DNA of 64,000 bases from Nocardia xishanensis NBRC 101358 (GCF_001613365.1 NZ_BDCF01000023.1:47509-111508); one strand, 5' to 3'; counted from the stretch's first letter, positions 38,191 through 47,437 are shown. A program made the numbers and translations. Notes: generated by a model not told the origin, from the letters alone.

Positions 38191-38853
38191 CTAGCGGCCG
38201 CCGGAACGCTGGCGCAGGTCGGCCGCCGCGCTGTCCAGCAGGTCGCACACCTGGGCGTCGTCCACCGGGGTGAAATCGCCGTACCACCTGGCGATCGACG
38301 TGACCACTTCCGCGCCCTCGAGGCACACGAGCTGGTCGACCCGCCCGCCCAGCGCGCGGATGGCCGAAGCCGCTCCGACAGGCGCGGCGAGCGCGACGCG
38401 TTCCGCACCCGCCGCCCGGACCACCTCGACGGCCGCGCGGGCCGTGACGCCCGTCGCGATGCCGTCGTCCACGATCACCGCCGTCCGGCCGTGCAGCGCG
38501 AGACCGGACGCACCGCCCCGGTAGCGGATAGCGCTGCGGGCCAGGTCGGCTCGCTCTTCCGCCTCCAGCTCGGCCCGCCCCGTTTCGGAAATGAACGCGC
38601 GCGCCAGAATCTTGTCGTCGATCACGCCGACCCCGCCCTCGCCGACCGCGCCGAACGCCAGCTCCGGCCGGTAGGGCACCCGTAGCCTGCGCACCATCAC
38701 CACCGTGAGAGGCGCGCGTAACGCGCCCGCCACCTCGTAGGCGACCGGAACGCCACCGTGGGGCACCCCGAGCACCACCGCGTCGGCGTCGCGAAAGTGG
38801 GTCAACCGCAGGGCGAGTCGCCGACCCGCCGCCCGGCGATCGCGGAAGGGCAT
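38191..38853 (-). CDS. Phosphoribosyltransferase-family protein
   Basis: A 220-residue type-I PRTase-fold protein with the PRPP-binding loop VIVDDGIATGVTA and the N-terminal flexible-loop region VVLGVPHGGVPVAYEVA. This is the orphan phosphoribosyltransferase family often found near DUF- or stress-type genes in actinobacteria (dienelactone hydrolase/PRT fusions elsewhere); the base substrate is unknown. The ATG at 38853 follows GGAGG. Confidence 0.85.
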   Translation of the reverse strand: MPFRDRRAAGRRLALRLTHFRDADAVVLGVPHGGVPVAYEVAGALRAPLTVVMVRRLRVPYRPELAFGAVGEGGVGVIDDKILARAFISETGRAELEAEERADLARSAIRYRGGASGLALHGRTAVIVDDGIATGVTARAAVEVVRAAGAERVALAAPVGAASAIRALGGRVDQLVCLEGAEVVTSIARWYGDFTPVDDAQVCDLLDSAAADLRQRSGGR

Positions 38854-38942
38854 GCTGGGCCTCCGGACTCGGACTTCGGAAAGCACCGAAGTCTACGCCG
38901 CCCGGCCGAAACCATTGCGGCGGCTGGGAGCTCGGGCCCCCT

Positions 38943-39668
38943 TCAGATGCCGGCGACGTCGGCCAGCTGCCCGATGCCGTAGGTGACCAGCATGGCCAGC
39001 GCGCCACCCAGCGCGACCCGCATCATCGCGCGGACGGGATCGCTGCCGCCGAGCCTCGCGCTGATCGAACCGGTGAGCGCCAGCGCCAGCAGCACCGCGG
39101 CGACGGTCACCGGGATGCGCGCGGTGACCGGCGGCAGCAGGATCGCCAGCAGCGGCAGCAGCGCACCAAGGGTGAACGCGACCGCCGAGGAAAACGCGGC
39201 CTGCCACGGATTGGTGAGTGCGTGCGGATTCAAGCCGAGTTCGGCCTCCGCGTGCGCGGTGAAGGCGTCGTAGGCGGTGAGCTCCTCGGCGACCTTGCGC
39301 GCGGTGTCGAGCGAGAGCCCCTTGGCGCGGTAGATGTCGGTGAGTTCCGCGAGCTCGTACTCGGGCACCTCGCTGAGCTCCCTGCGCTCCTTGGCGAGCA
39401 GCGCGCGCTCGGAATCCCGCTGGGTGCTGACCGACACGTACTCGCCGACCGCCATCGACAGCGCACCGGCCGAGACACCCGCGATGCCCGCTGTGAAGAT
39501 CGCGCTCGTGGTCGTGGTCGCGGCGGCGACGCCGACCACGAGCCCGGCCGTCGACACGATGCCGTCGTTCGCGCCGAGCACGCCGGCGCGCAACCAGTTC
39601 AGCCTGGTCGCGAATCCGCCCGCGTGCGGTTCGTGCGGATGAGAACCGCTGATCGTCGAGTCCTCCAT
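38943..39668 (-). CDS. VIT1/CCC1-family iron/manganese transporter
   Basis: A 241-residue member of the vacuolar iron transporter family. The N-terminal helix WLRAGVLGANDGIVSTAGLV is the family signature, followed by MAVGEYVSVSTQRDSERA and a cytoplasmic Glu-rich metal-binding helical loop (ELSEVPEYELAELTDIY), then three C-terminal spans. These proteins export Fe2+ or Mn2+ from the cytoplasm in bacteria. The ATG at 39668 is supported by the downstream family start. It is downstream of the GMC oxidoreductase on the same strand. Confidence 0.92.
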   Translation of the reverse strand: MEDSTISGSHPHEPHAGGFATRLNWLRAGVLGANDGIVSTAGLVVGVAAATTTTSAIFTAGIAGVSAGALSMAVGEYVSVSTQRDSERALLAKERRELSEVPEYELAELTDIYRAKGLSLDTARKVAEELTAYDAFTAHAEAELGLNPHALTNPWQAAFSSAVAFTLGALLPLLAILLPPVTARIPVTVAAVLLALALTGSISARLGGSDPVRAMMRVALGGALAMLVTYGIGQLADVAGI

Positions 39669-39709
39669 ATCTCGTACCCTAATGGACCCGGTGGGACGAC
39701 GTGGTGCGC

Positions 39710-41314
39710 CTAACCGGCAGTGCCGACCTTCGTGCGGAGGTGATCGGCCAAGCGGACGGCCAGCGCGACGATCGTGAGCGTCGGATTGGCGTGGCCCGTG
39801 GTGGGAAACACCGAGCTGCCCGCGACGAACAGGTTGTCCATTCCGTGCACCAGGCAGTCGGCGTCGACGACGCCGTCGCGCGGGTCGGCCGACATCCGTG
39901 TGGTGCCGGTCGGATGCGCCCAGTCGGTGAGTTCCAGCGGCAGAGCGCTGTCCGGTGCGACCCAGTCGAACAGGGTCGGCGCCGCGAATCCCAACCTGGC
40001 GAACTCCGCGACTGCCAGCCCGGCGGCGCGGCGCACCGTGACGTCCTCCTGGTCGTGCACCCGCCAGTCGACCCGCGCCGTCGGCATCCCGAGCCGGTCG
40101 GCGCGATCGGTGAGGGTGACCCGGCTGTCCCGGTTCGGCGCCTGTTCGACCATGCAGCGCAACTCGATTCGGTCCAGCTTGTGCGGCAGTCCGGTGTGCT
40201 GGAGGAGGCGCCGTCGCGCACCGGCGAGCAGCAGTCCGGAATTGGCGAGGGCGACCCTGGCGTCGTGGCGGTCGCCGCGGCCGCGCAGCAGTTGTTTCAC
40301 CGAGTCCCACGGATCGTCCGCGGCGGGCACCTCCTGTAACCACAACGCGCAGTTCAGCAGACCCTCACGAGCTTGGATCTCGGGTGCGAGGGCCACGCCG
40401 TGCATGAAGGTGTGACGGCCGTGCGGCGTCCTGACCACGTACTTGCCGAAGCGCTGTGTGATCGCGTCGGCCGCAGCCGGTTCCAGCGCGCCGACCGCTC
40501 CGCAGCGGTGATCCATGAGATAGCGCCCGACCTGGTCGTTCCGGTTGCCGAGTCCTTCGGGCCGTGCCCGGCGCGAGGCGAGCAGCAGGCGGGGATTGCC
40601 GATGCCGCCGGTCGCGAGCACCACCGCGCGGGCGCGCACGGTTCGCGGTCGCGGGTCGGCGCCCGCCACTTGCAGCGTCTCGACGTGCGTGCCGTCCGTG
40701 TTGGTATCGAGATGGGTAGCGGTCGCGCCGACGATCACCAGAACATCGGGCGTGCTCTGGCTTTCGACGTGCGCGCCGAAGCGCTTGCAGTCGAAGGGGT
40801 CGGCGGGGTCGCGGCTGATCTGCCAGAAGTAGGGGCGCAACCGCCGCGGGTCGAGCGCCTCGGCGGGGCGGGCTCTTCCGGCCAGTTCCCAGAAGCCGTC
40901 GTCGGTGAAGCCGCTGCCGTGACCGATGCCGATGTGGCAGGCGGCGCGGGGCAGGTAGGGCTCCAGATCGGTTGGGCCGATCGGCCATCCGGAGCCGGGA
41001 ACCCAAGGGCGGTGACGGAAGTCGAGTTCGTCCAGCAGCGCGCAGCGCCCGCTCCACGAGTGCGAATTGCCGCCGAGGATCCGGTCGCCCGCGATCCGAT
41101 CAGGCTGCGCCCGGCGTGCGCCGACGTTGTCGTAGTCGTCGAGTGCGTTTGCCTCGTCGGAGGATTCGCGTCCCCCGCTCTCCAGCACCAGCACGCGCAA
41201 CGCGGAATTCGCCAGTTCGGCCGCGATCGTCAGTCCGGCGGGACCCGAACCCACCACGCAGACATCCGCGGCCAGTTCTTCGTCCCTGACCGCTGCCAGT
41301 TCTTCGATCCGCAT
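39710..41314 (-). CDS. GMC-type FAD oxidoreductase
   Basis: A 534-residue flavoprotein with an N-terminal Rossmann FAD motif CVVGSGPAGLTIAAELA and a C-terminal GMC_oxred_C domain (DWAHPTGTTRMSADP, VHGMDNLFVAGSSVFPTTGHANPT). The His in TGTTRM/AHPTG and Asn of NPT occupy the usual active-site region. GMC enzymes oxidise alcohols, sugars or sterols; the substrate is not evident. It starts with ATG at 41314. Confidence 0.9.
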   Translation of the reverse strand: MRIEELAAVRDEELAADVCVVGSGPAGLTIAAELANSALRVLVLESGGRESSDEANALDDYDNVGARRAQPDRIAGDRILGGNSHSWSGRCALLDELDFRHRPWVPGSGWPIGPTDLEPYLPRAACHIGIGHGSGFTDDGFWELAGRARPAEALDPRRLRPYFWQISRDPADPFDCKRFGAHVESQSTPDVLVIVGATATHLDTNTDGTHVETLQVAGADPRPRTVRARAVVLATGGIGNPRLLLASRRARPEGLGNRNDQVGRYLMDHRCGAVGALEPAAADAITQRFGKYVVRTPHGRHTFMHGVALAPEIQAREGLLNCALWLQEVPAADDPWDSVKQLLRGRGDRHDARVALANSGLLLAGARRRLLQHTGLPHKLDRIELRCMVEQAPNRDSRVTLTDRADRLGMPTARVDWRVHDQEDVTVRRAAGLAVAEFARLGFAAPTLFDWVAPDSALPLELTDWAHPTGTTRMSADPRDGVVDADCLVHGMDNLFVAGSSVFPTTGHANPTLTIVALAVRLADHLRTKVGTAG

Positions 41315-41443
41315 GGTCGCTCTCCCCGCAAGCCAGAAACCCCGACCGCGGGTCGTCGACCGGTCCGCAGGCCACGTTCACTGTACGAGGCGTGTACCGA
41401 TCACATGCCGAAAAGCGTTGGCGGCGACGAAGTTAGGAAATTT

Positions 41444-41821
41444 TCAGGATCGGACTCGGCGGGCGCGCCTGATGGGCGCCGGGTGCGGGATCAGTTTGCG
41501 ATGCGCGAACTGCATGCCGCCGAGCAGCGCGAGCGCGAGAAGTGCGGCGACATAGTCACCGAGAGCCAGTGATAGCACCGCGAAGCCGCCGAGCAGCGGT
41601 AGTTCCAGCAGGGCGCACCAGCCGAGAATCCGTAGTCGAGTGGCATTGGCGTCCAGCCAGCGCACGCCGTCGTCGATGATCTCGCCCGCCGTGACCGAAC
41701 AGATCATTCCGTCCCCCACCTGAACGAAGCGATGCACCGCGTCGTCGCGAGTGAGTTCGCCGAGCCAGGCCAGGTCGATGAGCCGCTTGCCCTCTTCGGC
41801 AACCTCTCGGACCGTGTCCAT
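41444..41821 (-). CDS. Small hypothetical membrane protein
   Basis: A 125-residue protein. The N-terminal half is a soluble region (RLIDLAWLGELTRDDAVHRF), followed by two hydrophobic segments (about 66-83 and 86-103) and a basic C terminus. The ATG at 41821 has GGAAGGGG upstream. I do not recognise the family. Confidence 0.6.
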   Translation of the reverse strand: MDTVREVAEEGKRLIDLAWLGELTRDDAVHRFVQVGDGMICSVTAGEIIDDGVRWLDANATRLRILGWCALLELPLLGGFAVLSLALGDYVAALLALALLGGMQFAHRKLIPHPAPIRRARRVRS

Positions 41822-42061
41822 GCGACCCCTTCCGAGTCGATATTCGGGCCGAAGTCTATGCCGACGGAACCCGGCTTCCTAGAGGTGATCCCCGCCGCCT
41901 GACCTTGTCCGCGCCGCGCCGTGCCGAACCGGGCGATGGAGTCGGCGGACCGAGGGCGATGAGTTTGTAGCCGAGAAGGTTTCGCGCCGGATGTCCTCGC
42001 GCGCGTAGCACGGGGTGGACCGGTGCGGGCGTGCGGGACGGGTACTGGCATGCTGACCGGC

Positions 42062-42778
42062 ATGATCACACTGCGGTACTCAGGGGCACGCCTGCTGGCG
42101 GGGATTTCGGCGGGCGTCATGCTGCTCGCCGGTTGCGGCGGGAACGACGAAGCGGCGACGAGTTCGGCCGCGCCCAGCACCCCACGTGACCAGCTACTGC
42201 TGTCGGAGTCCGAATTCCCGGCAGGCACCAAGAAAGTGGACCTGCCGAAGGACCGCCTGGAGACCGCGGCCGCCGATCTGGCGGGTACGCAACAGAATTC
42301 CACCATCACCCCCGCGGACTGCGTGAGCACCCAGCAGGATATGGGCACCGCGACCAAGAACCTGCTCGGCGAGGCGGCGGTCGCGGGCGCCACCGACGAC
42401 AAGGCCGGACTGATGTTCGTGGAGTTCGTCGCGGGCCGTACCGCCGACCTGGCGCAGATCACCGACGGGAACAAGAAGTGCGGTGAGGTCAGCGCGACCT
42501 CGACGGTGGAGGGCAAGCAGATCACCTCGGTGGTCAAGGTGGAGAACCTGGCCGCTCCCGCGGGGCTGAAGGGCGCCGAGGCCATCGTCTACCGCTCGGT
42601 CAGCACCTCGACCGTCGGTACCGGCAAGCCGCTCACCTCCACCGCCTACCAGGGCATGGCCGTGCTGCGCGGCACCACCGTCGTGGTGCGCGTCGCCGCG
42701 CTGAAGGATTCGCTGGACGAGGCCGCGTTCGAGAAGTTCTTCGTGGACGCCGTGGAGAAGGTGCGCAAGGCCGCGTAG
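42062..42778 (+). CDS. Mycobacterial-type lipoprotein (possible DUF5642)
   Basis: A 238-residue lipoprotein from the ATG at 42062 (another at 42050): signal peptide with lipobox LLAGC, then an exported domain with two cysteines (TITPADC and NKKC) spaced as in small sensor-like lipoproteins of mycobacteria. The motif LLLSESEFPAG near the start of the mature part resembles the DUF5642 group. Function unknown. It is convergent with, and abuts, the AraC gene. Confidence 0.7.
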   Translation: MITLRYSGARLLAGISAGVMLLAGCGGNDEAATSSAAPSTPRDQLLLSESEFPAGTKKVDLPKDRLETAAADLAGTQQNSTITPADCVSTQQDMGTATKNLLGEAAVAGATDDKAGLMFVEFVAGRTADLAQITDGNKKCGEVSATSTVEGKQITSVVKVENLAAPAGLKGAEAIVYRSVSTSTVGTGKPLTSTAYQGMAVLRGTTVVVRVAALKDSLDEAAFEKFFVDAVEKVRKAA

Positions 42779-43828
42779 TCAGCCCGCGCGGCGCTGTCTC
42801 GACTGTTCCGCTCGGCGGAGTGTCGGCTGTTCCGTGCGGCGGAGCGCGGTGGGCGTGCGTCCCCACCAGCGACGGCAGGATCGGGTGAAGGTCGCCTGTT
42901 CGGCGAAGCCGAGCAGCGAGGCGACCTGGCTCATCGGTATGTCGGTGGTGGTGAGGTAGCGGTGGGCCTCCTCGCGGCGCACGTCGTCGAGCAGCGCAGC
43001 GAAGGTGGCGCCCTCGGCGGCGAGCCTGCGCTGTAGCGTGCGCGGATGCGTGCTCAAAATCCTCGCCACCGCGGCGATTTCGGGTGGCGTCGTGCCGAGC
43101 AGCTGGCGCAGCGCGGCGCGCACCCGCGGCGTGATCGAGGTGCCGGTCTCCGCGGTCTGCTCGGCGAGGAAGGCCATGGCAAGCCGGTGCAGCTGCTGGT
43201 CGCCGCCGGAGAGCGGGCGATCGGCCAGACCGCACGGCATCCGCAGGATGGCCGCTGACCGGCCCACCCGCACCGGTGCGCCGAAGAATTCCTCGTAGGC
43301 GCGCAGCGGGGCGGGTGGGTGGTACGGCAGCTCCACCGACCGCAGCCCGTAGCGTTCGCCGACCAGCCGTTGGATGGCGCGGTGCAGGAAGCCGAGGCCG
43401 AGATCGGTGCCCTGGACCGGGGCGGGCATGTCCGGGGGTCCGTCGTAGTGCAGTGCGACCACACCGGGATCGCCGTACGGGTCGGCGGCCAGGCCGAGGC
43501 TGAGCGAGCGGGCGTGCACGAACAGGTAGCGCGAGGAGCATGCGAGTGCGTCGGCCAGCGTGGGGGAGTTGCGGATCGCCAGCGCCAGCGGGCCGAGCAT
43601 GTCCAGGTCCTGGCGGTAGGAGATGCGCAGTCCGAGGTCGGGGCAGTCGAGGCGGTGGGCGGCCAGTTCCAGCGCCGCCGCGACGGCATGGTCGGGGACG
43701 AGCAGATCGTCGGCGTCCAGCGCGGCCGTCGGCAGGCCCACCGCGGTCGCGTACTCCTCGGCGTTGCCGCCCAGCTCGGCCACCGTGGCGCGGAAACCGC
43801 GCAAGCCTGCGGATCGGATGACGGACAT
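42779..43828 (-). CDS. AraC-family regulator (Arabinose_bd/OruR type)
   Basis: A 349-residue AraC regulator of the OruR/ArgR-like class with an N-terminal ligand-binding domain (VIRSAGLRGFRATVAELG to the middle) and two C-terminal HTH motifs: AAVARILSTHPRTLQRRLAA and MSQVASLLGFAEQATFTRSC. The ATG at 43828 fits the family. It is divergent from the EthA-like monooxygenase, and two TTGACT-type half-sites 21 bp apart lie between them, so it probably controls that gene, as AraC activators do for monooxygenases. Confidence 0.9.
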   Translation of the reverse strand: MSVIRSAGLRGFRATVAELGGNAEEYATAVGLPTAALDADDLLVPDHAVAAALELAAHRLDCPDLGLRISYRQDLDMLGPLALAIRNSPTLADALACSSRYLFVHARSLSLGLAADPYGDPGVVALHYDGPPDMPAPVQGTDLGLGFLHRAIQRLVGERYGLRSVELPYHPPAPLRAYEEFFGAPVRVGRSAAILRMPCGLADRPLSGGDQQLHRLAMAFLAEQTAETGTSITPRVRAALRQLLGTTPPEIAAVARILSTHPRTLQRRLAAEGATFAALLDDVRREEAHRYLTTTDIPMSQVASLLGFAEQATFTRSCRRWWGRTPTALRRTEQPTLRRAEQSRQRRAG

Positions 43829-43837
43829 GTCGTACAG

Positions 43838-43864
43838 AGTCAAATAGTTGTCGCGTGAAGTCAA
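43838..43864. promoter_or_regulatory. Direct repeat AGTCAA x2, 21 bp apart, between AraC and monooxygenase genes
   Basis: AGTCAA occurs at 43838-43843 and 43859-43864 on the same helix face (two turns), the layout of AraC half-sites. Between them lies CAAATAGTT-GT-CGCGTGAAGT (43841-43861), nearly identical to the element before the OhrR-type gene. Confidence 0.5.
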
Positions 43865-43898
43865 GAAAGCCGTCGACCGGATCCGCACACTGGAATCC

Positions 43899-45437
43899 AT
43901 GACCGCAGCAGTACCGGAGGACAGCGATGTCCGAAACCGCGATATCCGGGACCACCTCGATGTGGTGATCATCGGGGCGGGCCTGTCCGGCATCGGCGCC
44001 GCGTATCGGCTCCAGACCGAATGCCCCGGCAAGAGCTACGCCGTGCTGGAGGCGCGCGACGCGCTCGGTGGCACCTGGGACCTGTTCCGCTATCCGGGCA
44101 TTCGCTCCGACTCGGACATGTTCACCCTCGGTTACCCCTTCAAGCCCTGGCGCGACGCGAAGGCGATCGCCGACGGATCATCGATCCTGCGCTACATCGA
44201 GGAGACGGCGACCGAGCACGGCATCGACCGGCACATTCGCTTCCGCACCAAGGTGCTCTCCGCCGACTGGTCGAGCGCCGCATGCCGATGGACGTTGACC
44301 CTCGCCGAGCGCGACGCGGCGGGCCGCACCGTCGAGCGCACGCTCACCTGTGACTTCCTTTACGCCTGCGCGGGCTACTACGACTACGACCGCGGTCACG
44401 CGCCGGAATTCGCCGGCGCGGACAGCTTCGCCGGACGGATCGTGCACCCGCAGTTCTGGCCGGAGGATCTCGATTACGCGGGCAAGCGGGTCGCGGTGAT
44501 CGGCAGCGGCGCCACCGCCGTCACGCTGGTGCCGTCGATGGCCGAGCAGGCCGAACTGGTGACGATGGTGCAGCGCAGCCCGACCTGGATCAGCGCTGTC
44601 CCCGGCCGCGACAAGCAGGCCGACGCGATCCGCCGTCTGCTGCCGCCGCGCCTGGCGCACCGGGTGATCCGCACCAAGAAGATCTTGTTCGGTATCGGCT
44701 TCTACCAGTACTGTCGCCGCTTTCCCGGGGCCGCGCGCAAACTGCTGACCGGCCTCACCACGCGGATGCTGAAGGACGAGCAGGCCGTCGCCGAGCACTT
44801 CACACCCAGCTACGACCCGTGGGATCAGCGCTTGTGCGCGGTGCCGGACGCCGACTTCTTCAAGGCGATGAAGAAGGGCAAGGCGCAGGTCGTCACCGAT
44901 CACATCGACCGCTTCGTGCCCGAGGGCATCCGGCTGAAGTCGGGACGGGTGGTCGAGGCCGACGTCATCGTCACGGCCACCGGGCTGCGACTGCTCGCGT
45001 TCGGCGGCATCACCCCGCACATCGACGGCGTGCCGGTCCAGCTGTCGGAGCAGTTCGTCTGGCAGGGCGCGATGCTCACCGACGTGCCCAACTTCGCGGT
45101 CTGCATCGGCTACACAAACGCCTCCTGGACGTTGCGCGCCGACCTCAGCTCCCGCCTGGTCTGCAAGGTGCTACGGCACATGGACGCCAACGACTACGCG
45201 GCGGTCGTCCCCGAGCCGGACGGCGAACTCGTCGAGCACCCGCTGCTCGACCTGGCCTCCGGCTACGTCCAGCGCTCCATCGGCGACTTCCCTCGCCAGG
45301 GCGAGCGTCACCCGTGGAAGGTCCGCCAGAACTATCTGCTGGATTCGGCGACGACGCTGCGCACCGACCTGAACAAGACGCTGAAGCCGACGCCGCGCGC
45401 ACACCTGCGCGCTCCGGTGTCCGCCGCGGCGCGCTGA
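43899..45437 (+). CDS. EthA-like flavin monooxygenase (Baeyer-Villiger type)
   Basis: A 512-residue FAD/NADPH monooxygenase closely resembling mycobacterial EthA throughout, for example GGTWDLFRYPGIRSDSDM, FWPEDLDYAGKRVAVIGSGA, DPWDQRLCAVPDADFF and VGYTNASWTLRADL-like IGYTNASWTLRADL. The FAD motif GAGLSGIGAAYRL and the second Rossmann motif VIGSGATAVTLVP are present, as is the BVMO fingerprint FAGRIVHPQFWP. EthA oxidises ketones and activates thioamide prodrugs such as ethionamide. Unlike ethA, whose neighbour is the TetR repressor EthR, this gene faces an AraC regulator. An intrinsic terminator follows. Confidence 0.93.
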   Translation: MTAAVPEDSDVRNRDIRDHLDVVIIGAGLSGIGAAYRLQTECPGKSYAVLEARDALGGTWDLFRYPGIRSDSDMFTLGYPFKPWRDAKAIADGSSILRYIEETATEHGIDRHIRFRTKVLSADWSSAACRWTLTLAERDAAGRTVERTLTCDFLYACAGYYDYDRGHAPEFAGADSFAGRIVHPQFWPEDLDYAGKRVAVIGSGATAVTLVPSMAEQAELVTMVQRSPTWISAVPGRDKQADAIRRLLPPRLAHRVIRTKKILFGIGFYQYCRRFPGAARKLLTGLTTRMLKDEQAVAEHFTPSYDPWDQRLCAVPDADFFKAMKKGKAQVVTDHIDRFVPEGIRLKSGRVVEADVIVTATGLRLLAFGGITPHIDGVPVQLSEQFVWQGAMLTDVPNFAVCIGYTNASWTLRADLSSRLVCKVLRHMDANDYAAVVPEPDGELVEHPLLDLASGYVQRSIGDFPRQGERHPWKVRQNYLLDSATTLRTDLNKTLKPTPRAHLRAPVSAAAR

Positions 45438-45445
45438 TCGCGAAT

Positions 45446-45470
45446 CCTCACCCGAAACGGGTGAGGTTTT
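45446..45470 (+). terminator. Intrinsic terminator after the EthA-like gene
   Basis: CCTCACCCG and CGGGTGAGG form a perfect 9-bp stem with an AAA loop, followed by TTTT. It lies 8 bp past the monooxygenase stop, the clearest Rho-independent terminator in the window. Confidence 0.85.
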
Positions 45471-45529
45471 CCGCGGGTGCACCGGTTGGGATGGAAATCC
45501 AGGTTTCTCCTTCGCGGAAGGGAATGCAG

Positions 45530-45946
45530 ATGACCACACCGACACCGGAAACCAGGCACCCGGTCCGCCAGGGCATCGCGGCGGGCACCTCGATCGGCGC
45601 CGCGATCCTGCTGCTGACCGTTGGCGTATTGCAGATCTTCGAGGGCATCTCGGCCGTCGTCAAGGACGATCTGTTCGTCGTCGGCCCCGAGTACGTGTAC
45701 CAGTTCGACATCTCGACCTGGGGCTGGATCCACATCGTGCTCGGCGTTGTCCTGGTGATCTGCTCGATCGGGCTGATGACGGGGAGTACCTGGGGCAAGG
45801 TCGCGGCCATCGTCATCGCGGCGCTCGCGATCATCCTCAATTTCCTCTCGCTGCCCTACTACCCGTACTGGTCGATCCTGATCATCGCCCTGAGCATCGT
45901 GGTGATCTGGGCGGTATCGACCTGGCGGCCTGCCGACGAATACTGA
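45530..45946 (+). CDS. DUF7144-type four-span membrane protein
   Basis: A 138-residue membrane protein with four hydrophobic spans: GAAILLLTVGVLQIFEGISA, WIHIVLGVVLVICSIGLM, VAAIVIAALAIILNFLSL and SILIIALSIVVIWAVST. The motif FEGISAVVKDDLFVV in the first loop marks the DUF7144 family of actinobacteria. The ATG at 45530 is preferred because GGAAGG lies 8 bp upstream; 45524 would be too close. Function unknown. Confidence 0.8.
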   Translation: MTTPTPETRHPVRQGIAAGTSIGAAILLLTVGVLQIFEGISAVVKDDLFVVGPEYVYQFDISTWGWIHIVLGVVLVICSIGLMTGSTWGKVAAIVIAALAIILNFLSLPYYPYWSILIIALSIVVIWAVSTWRPADEY

Positions 45947-45973
45947 GGGCGGCGAGGTCGCCACAGTGGGCCG

Positions 45974-47056
45974 ATGACCGAGACGATCGCCGTCGGCCGT
46001 GCGCAGTGGCTCGGTCACCGCTGGCGCCGCCACGGCCTGAACGGGCGAACGAACGGCGGGGCGCTGGACGACCTGCTGCTGCTCGGATTGCAGGACGGCC
46101 GGTTCGGCGGCGCCGCGTACTCGCTACGTCAGCGCACCGAGCGCATCGGCTCCACCCCGCTCGGCCGGGCGATCGCTCCGGCCGGGCCCTTGGTGAGCTG
46201 GTGGTCGATGCGCGGCGCCCCGCACGCGCATCGGCTGGCCCAGCTGGACGTGGTGCGCGACGCGCTGGCGCCGCGGCCCTCGGACGAGGACGGTGCGGCC
46301 CAGGCCGGCGCCGTCGCCGAGGTCGCCGCGGCGCTGCGCGCTGTTGTCACCCGGCCGATGCCGAAGGCCGAGGTCAGCACAGCCGTGACCGCGCGGGTCT
46401 CGCGCGCGTTGGTGCGCTGGTGCGAGCGCTGCGAAGCGGAGCACGTGCCGGACGGGCTGTTCCGCGCGGCCGGGTGCCAGGCGCAGATCGTGCTCGGGCC
46501 GGAGGCGAACCGGGCGACGATGCTGTACCCGACGCCGGATCATCCTGCCGTCGGCGTGCGACAGCCGCGCCTCGCGCTGTTGCGGGCCTTCTTCCGGGTG
46601 AACGGTCCGACCACCCGTCCGCTGTTCCGCGACTGGCTCGGCGTCGGCGCCGACGAGCCGTGGCGAGCGGTGGCGAGCACATTGGTGCGAGTACGGGTGG
46701 ACGACCGGAAATGCGATCTGCCCGAATCGATGCTGGACGAGGTGCGCGGTGCGCCGCCGCCGGAGGGGGTTCTGCTGGTTCCGCCGGGCGATCCCTATCT
46801 GCGCCAAGCGGATCGGTCGCTGCTCGTCCCCGACCGGGCTCGGAGAGAACAGGTGTGGCGGGCCTTGTCCGCGCCGGGCGCGGTGCTCGTCGACGGCGAG
46901 GTGGTGGGTGTGTGGCGGTACCGCCGTGCTCAGCACCGGATGGCGGTGCGTTTCTTCGAGGCGCTTCCGCGCGGACGTCGCGAGGAGATGGAGCGGAACG
47001 CGCAATGGCTGACCGGAGACGAGCGGTTGCGCTTCGAGTTCGATGGCGTCGGCTAG
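45974..47056 (+). CDS. AlkZ-like winged-helix DNA glycosylase family protein
   Basis: A 360-residue member of the HTH_42/AlkZ family, winged-helix proteins that include DNA glycosylases unhooking interstrand crosslinks made by natural products. Family-like segments are the N-terminal WLGHRWRRHGLNG, LLLLGLQDGRFGGAAYSLRQR and SWWSMRGAPHAHRLAQL, and the C-terminal end LLVPPGDPYLRQADRSLL. In the window of an NRPS host, a crosslink-repair role would be interesting, but the gene is far from the NRPS and its catalytic residues need comparison with AlkZ. Confidence 0.8.
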   Translation: MTETIAVGRAQWLGHRWRRHGLNGRTNGGALDDLLLLGLQDGRFGGAAYSLRQRTERIGSTPLGRAIAPAGPLVSWWSMRGAPHAHRLAQLDVVRDALAPRPSDEDGAAQAGAVAEVAAALRAVVTRPMPKAEVSTAVTARVSRALVRWCERCEAEHVPDGLFRAAGCQAQIVLGPEANRATMLYPTPDHPAVGVRQPRLALLRAFFRVNGPTTRPLFRDWLGVGADEPWRAVASTLVRVRVDDRKCDLPESMLDEVRGAPPPEGVLLVPPGDPYLRQADRSLLVPDRARREQVWRALSAPGAVLVDGEVVGVWRYRRAQHRMAVRFFEALPRGRREEMERNAQWLTGDERLRFEFDGVG

Positions 47057-47077
47057 CGATCAGGGAAGGCCGTGCGG

Positions 47078-47437
47078 CTAGCGAAGCCACCGCAGAGCCG
47101 CGTCGGCGCAGTCATCGGGGCTGCTGTTGAAGGCGATGGCCGCGCCGGACGCGTACTGCCTGACACGGTTGACCACCTTTTCGAACAATTCGAGCAATGG
47201 CTCCTGCGTGCGGATGCCACCGCCGATCACCACGCAGACGTAGTCTTTGCGGGTCAGCGCGTCGACGATCGTCGTCTCGGCGTTCTCGTCGAGTGCTACC
47301 AGGCAATAGTCGGCCTCGATACCGAGTTCCTCGAAGCGGTCCCGACCGCGCGCTATCGCCGCCAGGACCGGTTCCGGGTCCCAATCGGGGAGCTTGGCGG
47401 GGTCGACGCCGACCACCAGTACTGGTCCCGATGTCAC
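47078..47437 (-). CDS. Conserved hypothetical protein
   Basis: A 119-residue protein starting at a GTG with GGAGG upstream. Its sequence VLVVGVDPAKLPDWDPEPVL, then DYVCVVIGGGIRTQEPLLELFEKVVN, gives an alternating strand-helix pattern like a small Rossmann or nucleotide-binding fold. The family is seen in many actinobacteria without known function. It is convergent with the AlkZ-like gene. Confidence 0.7.
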   Translation of the reverse strand: MTSGPVLVVGVDPAKLPDWDPEPVLAAIARGRDRFEELGIEADYCLVALDENAETTIVDALTRKDYVCVVIGGGIRTQEPLLELFEKVVNRVRQYASGAAIAFNSSPDDCADAALRWLR

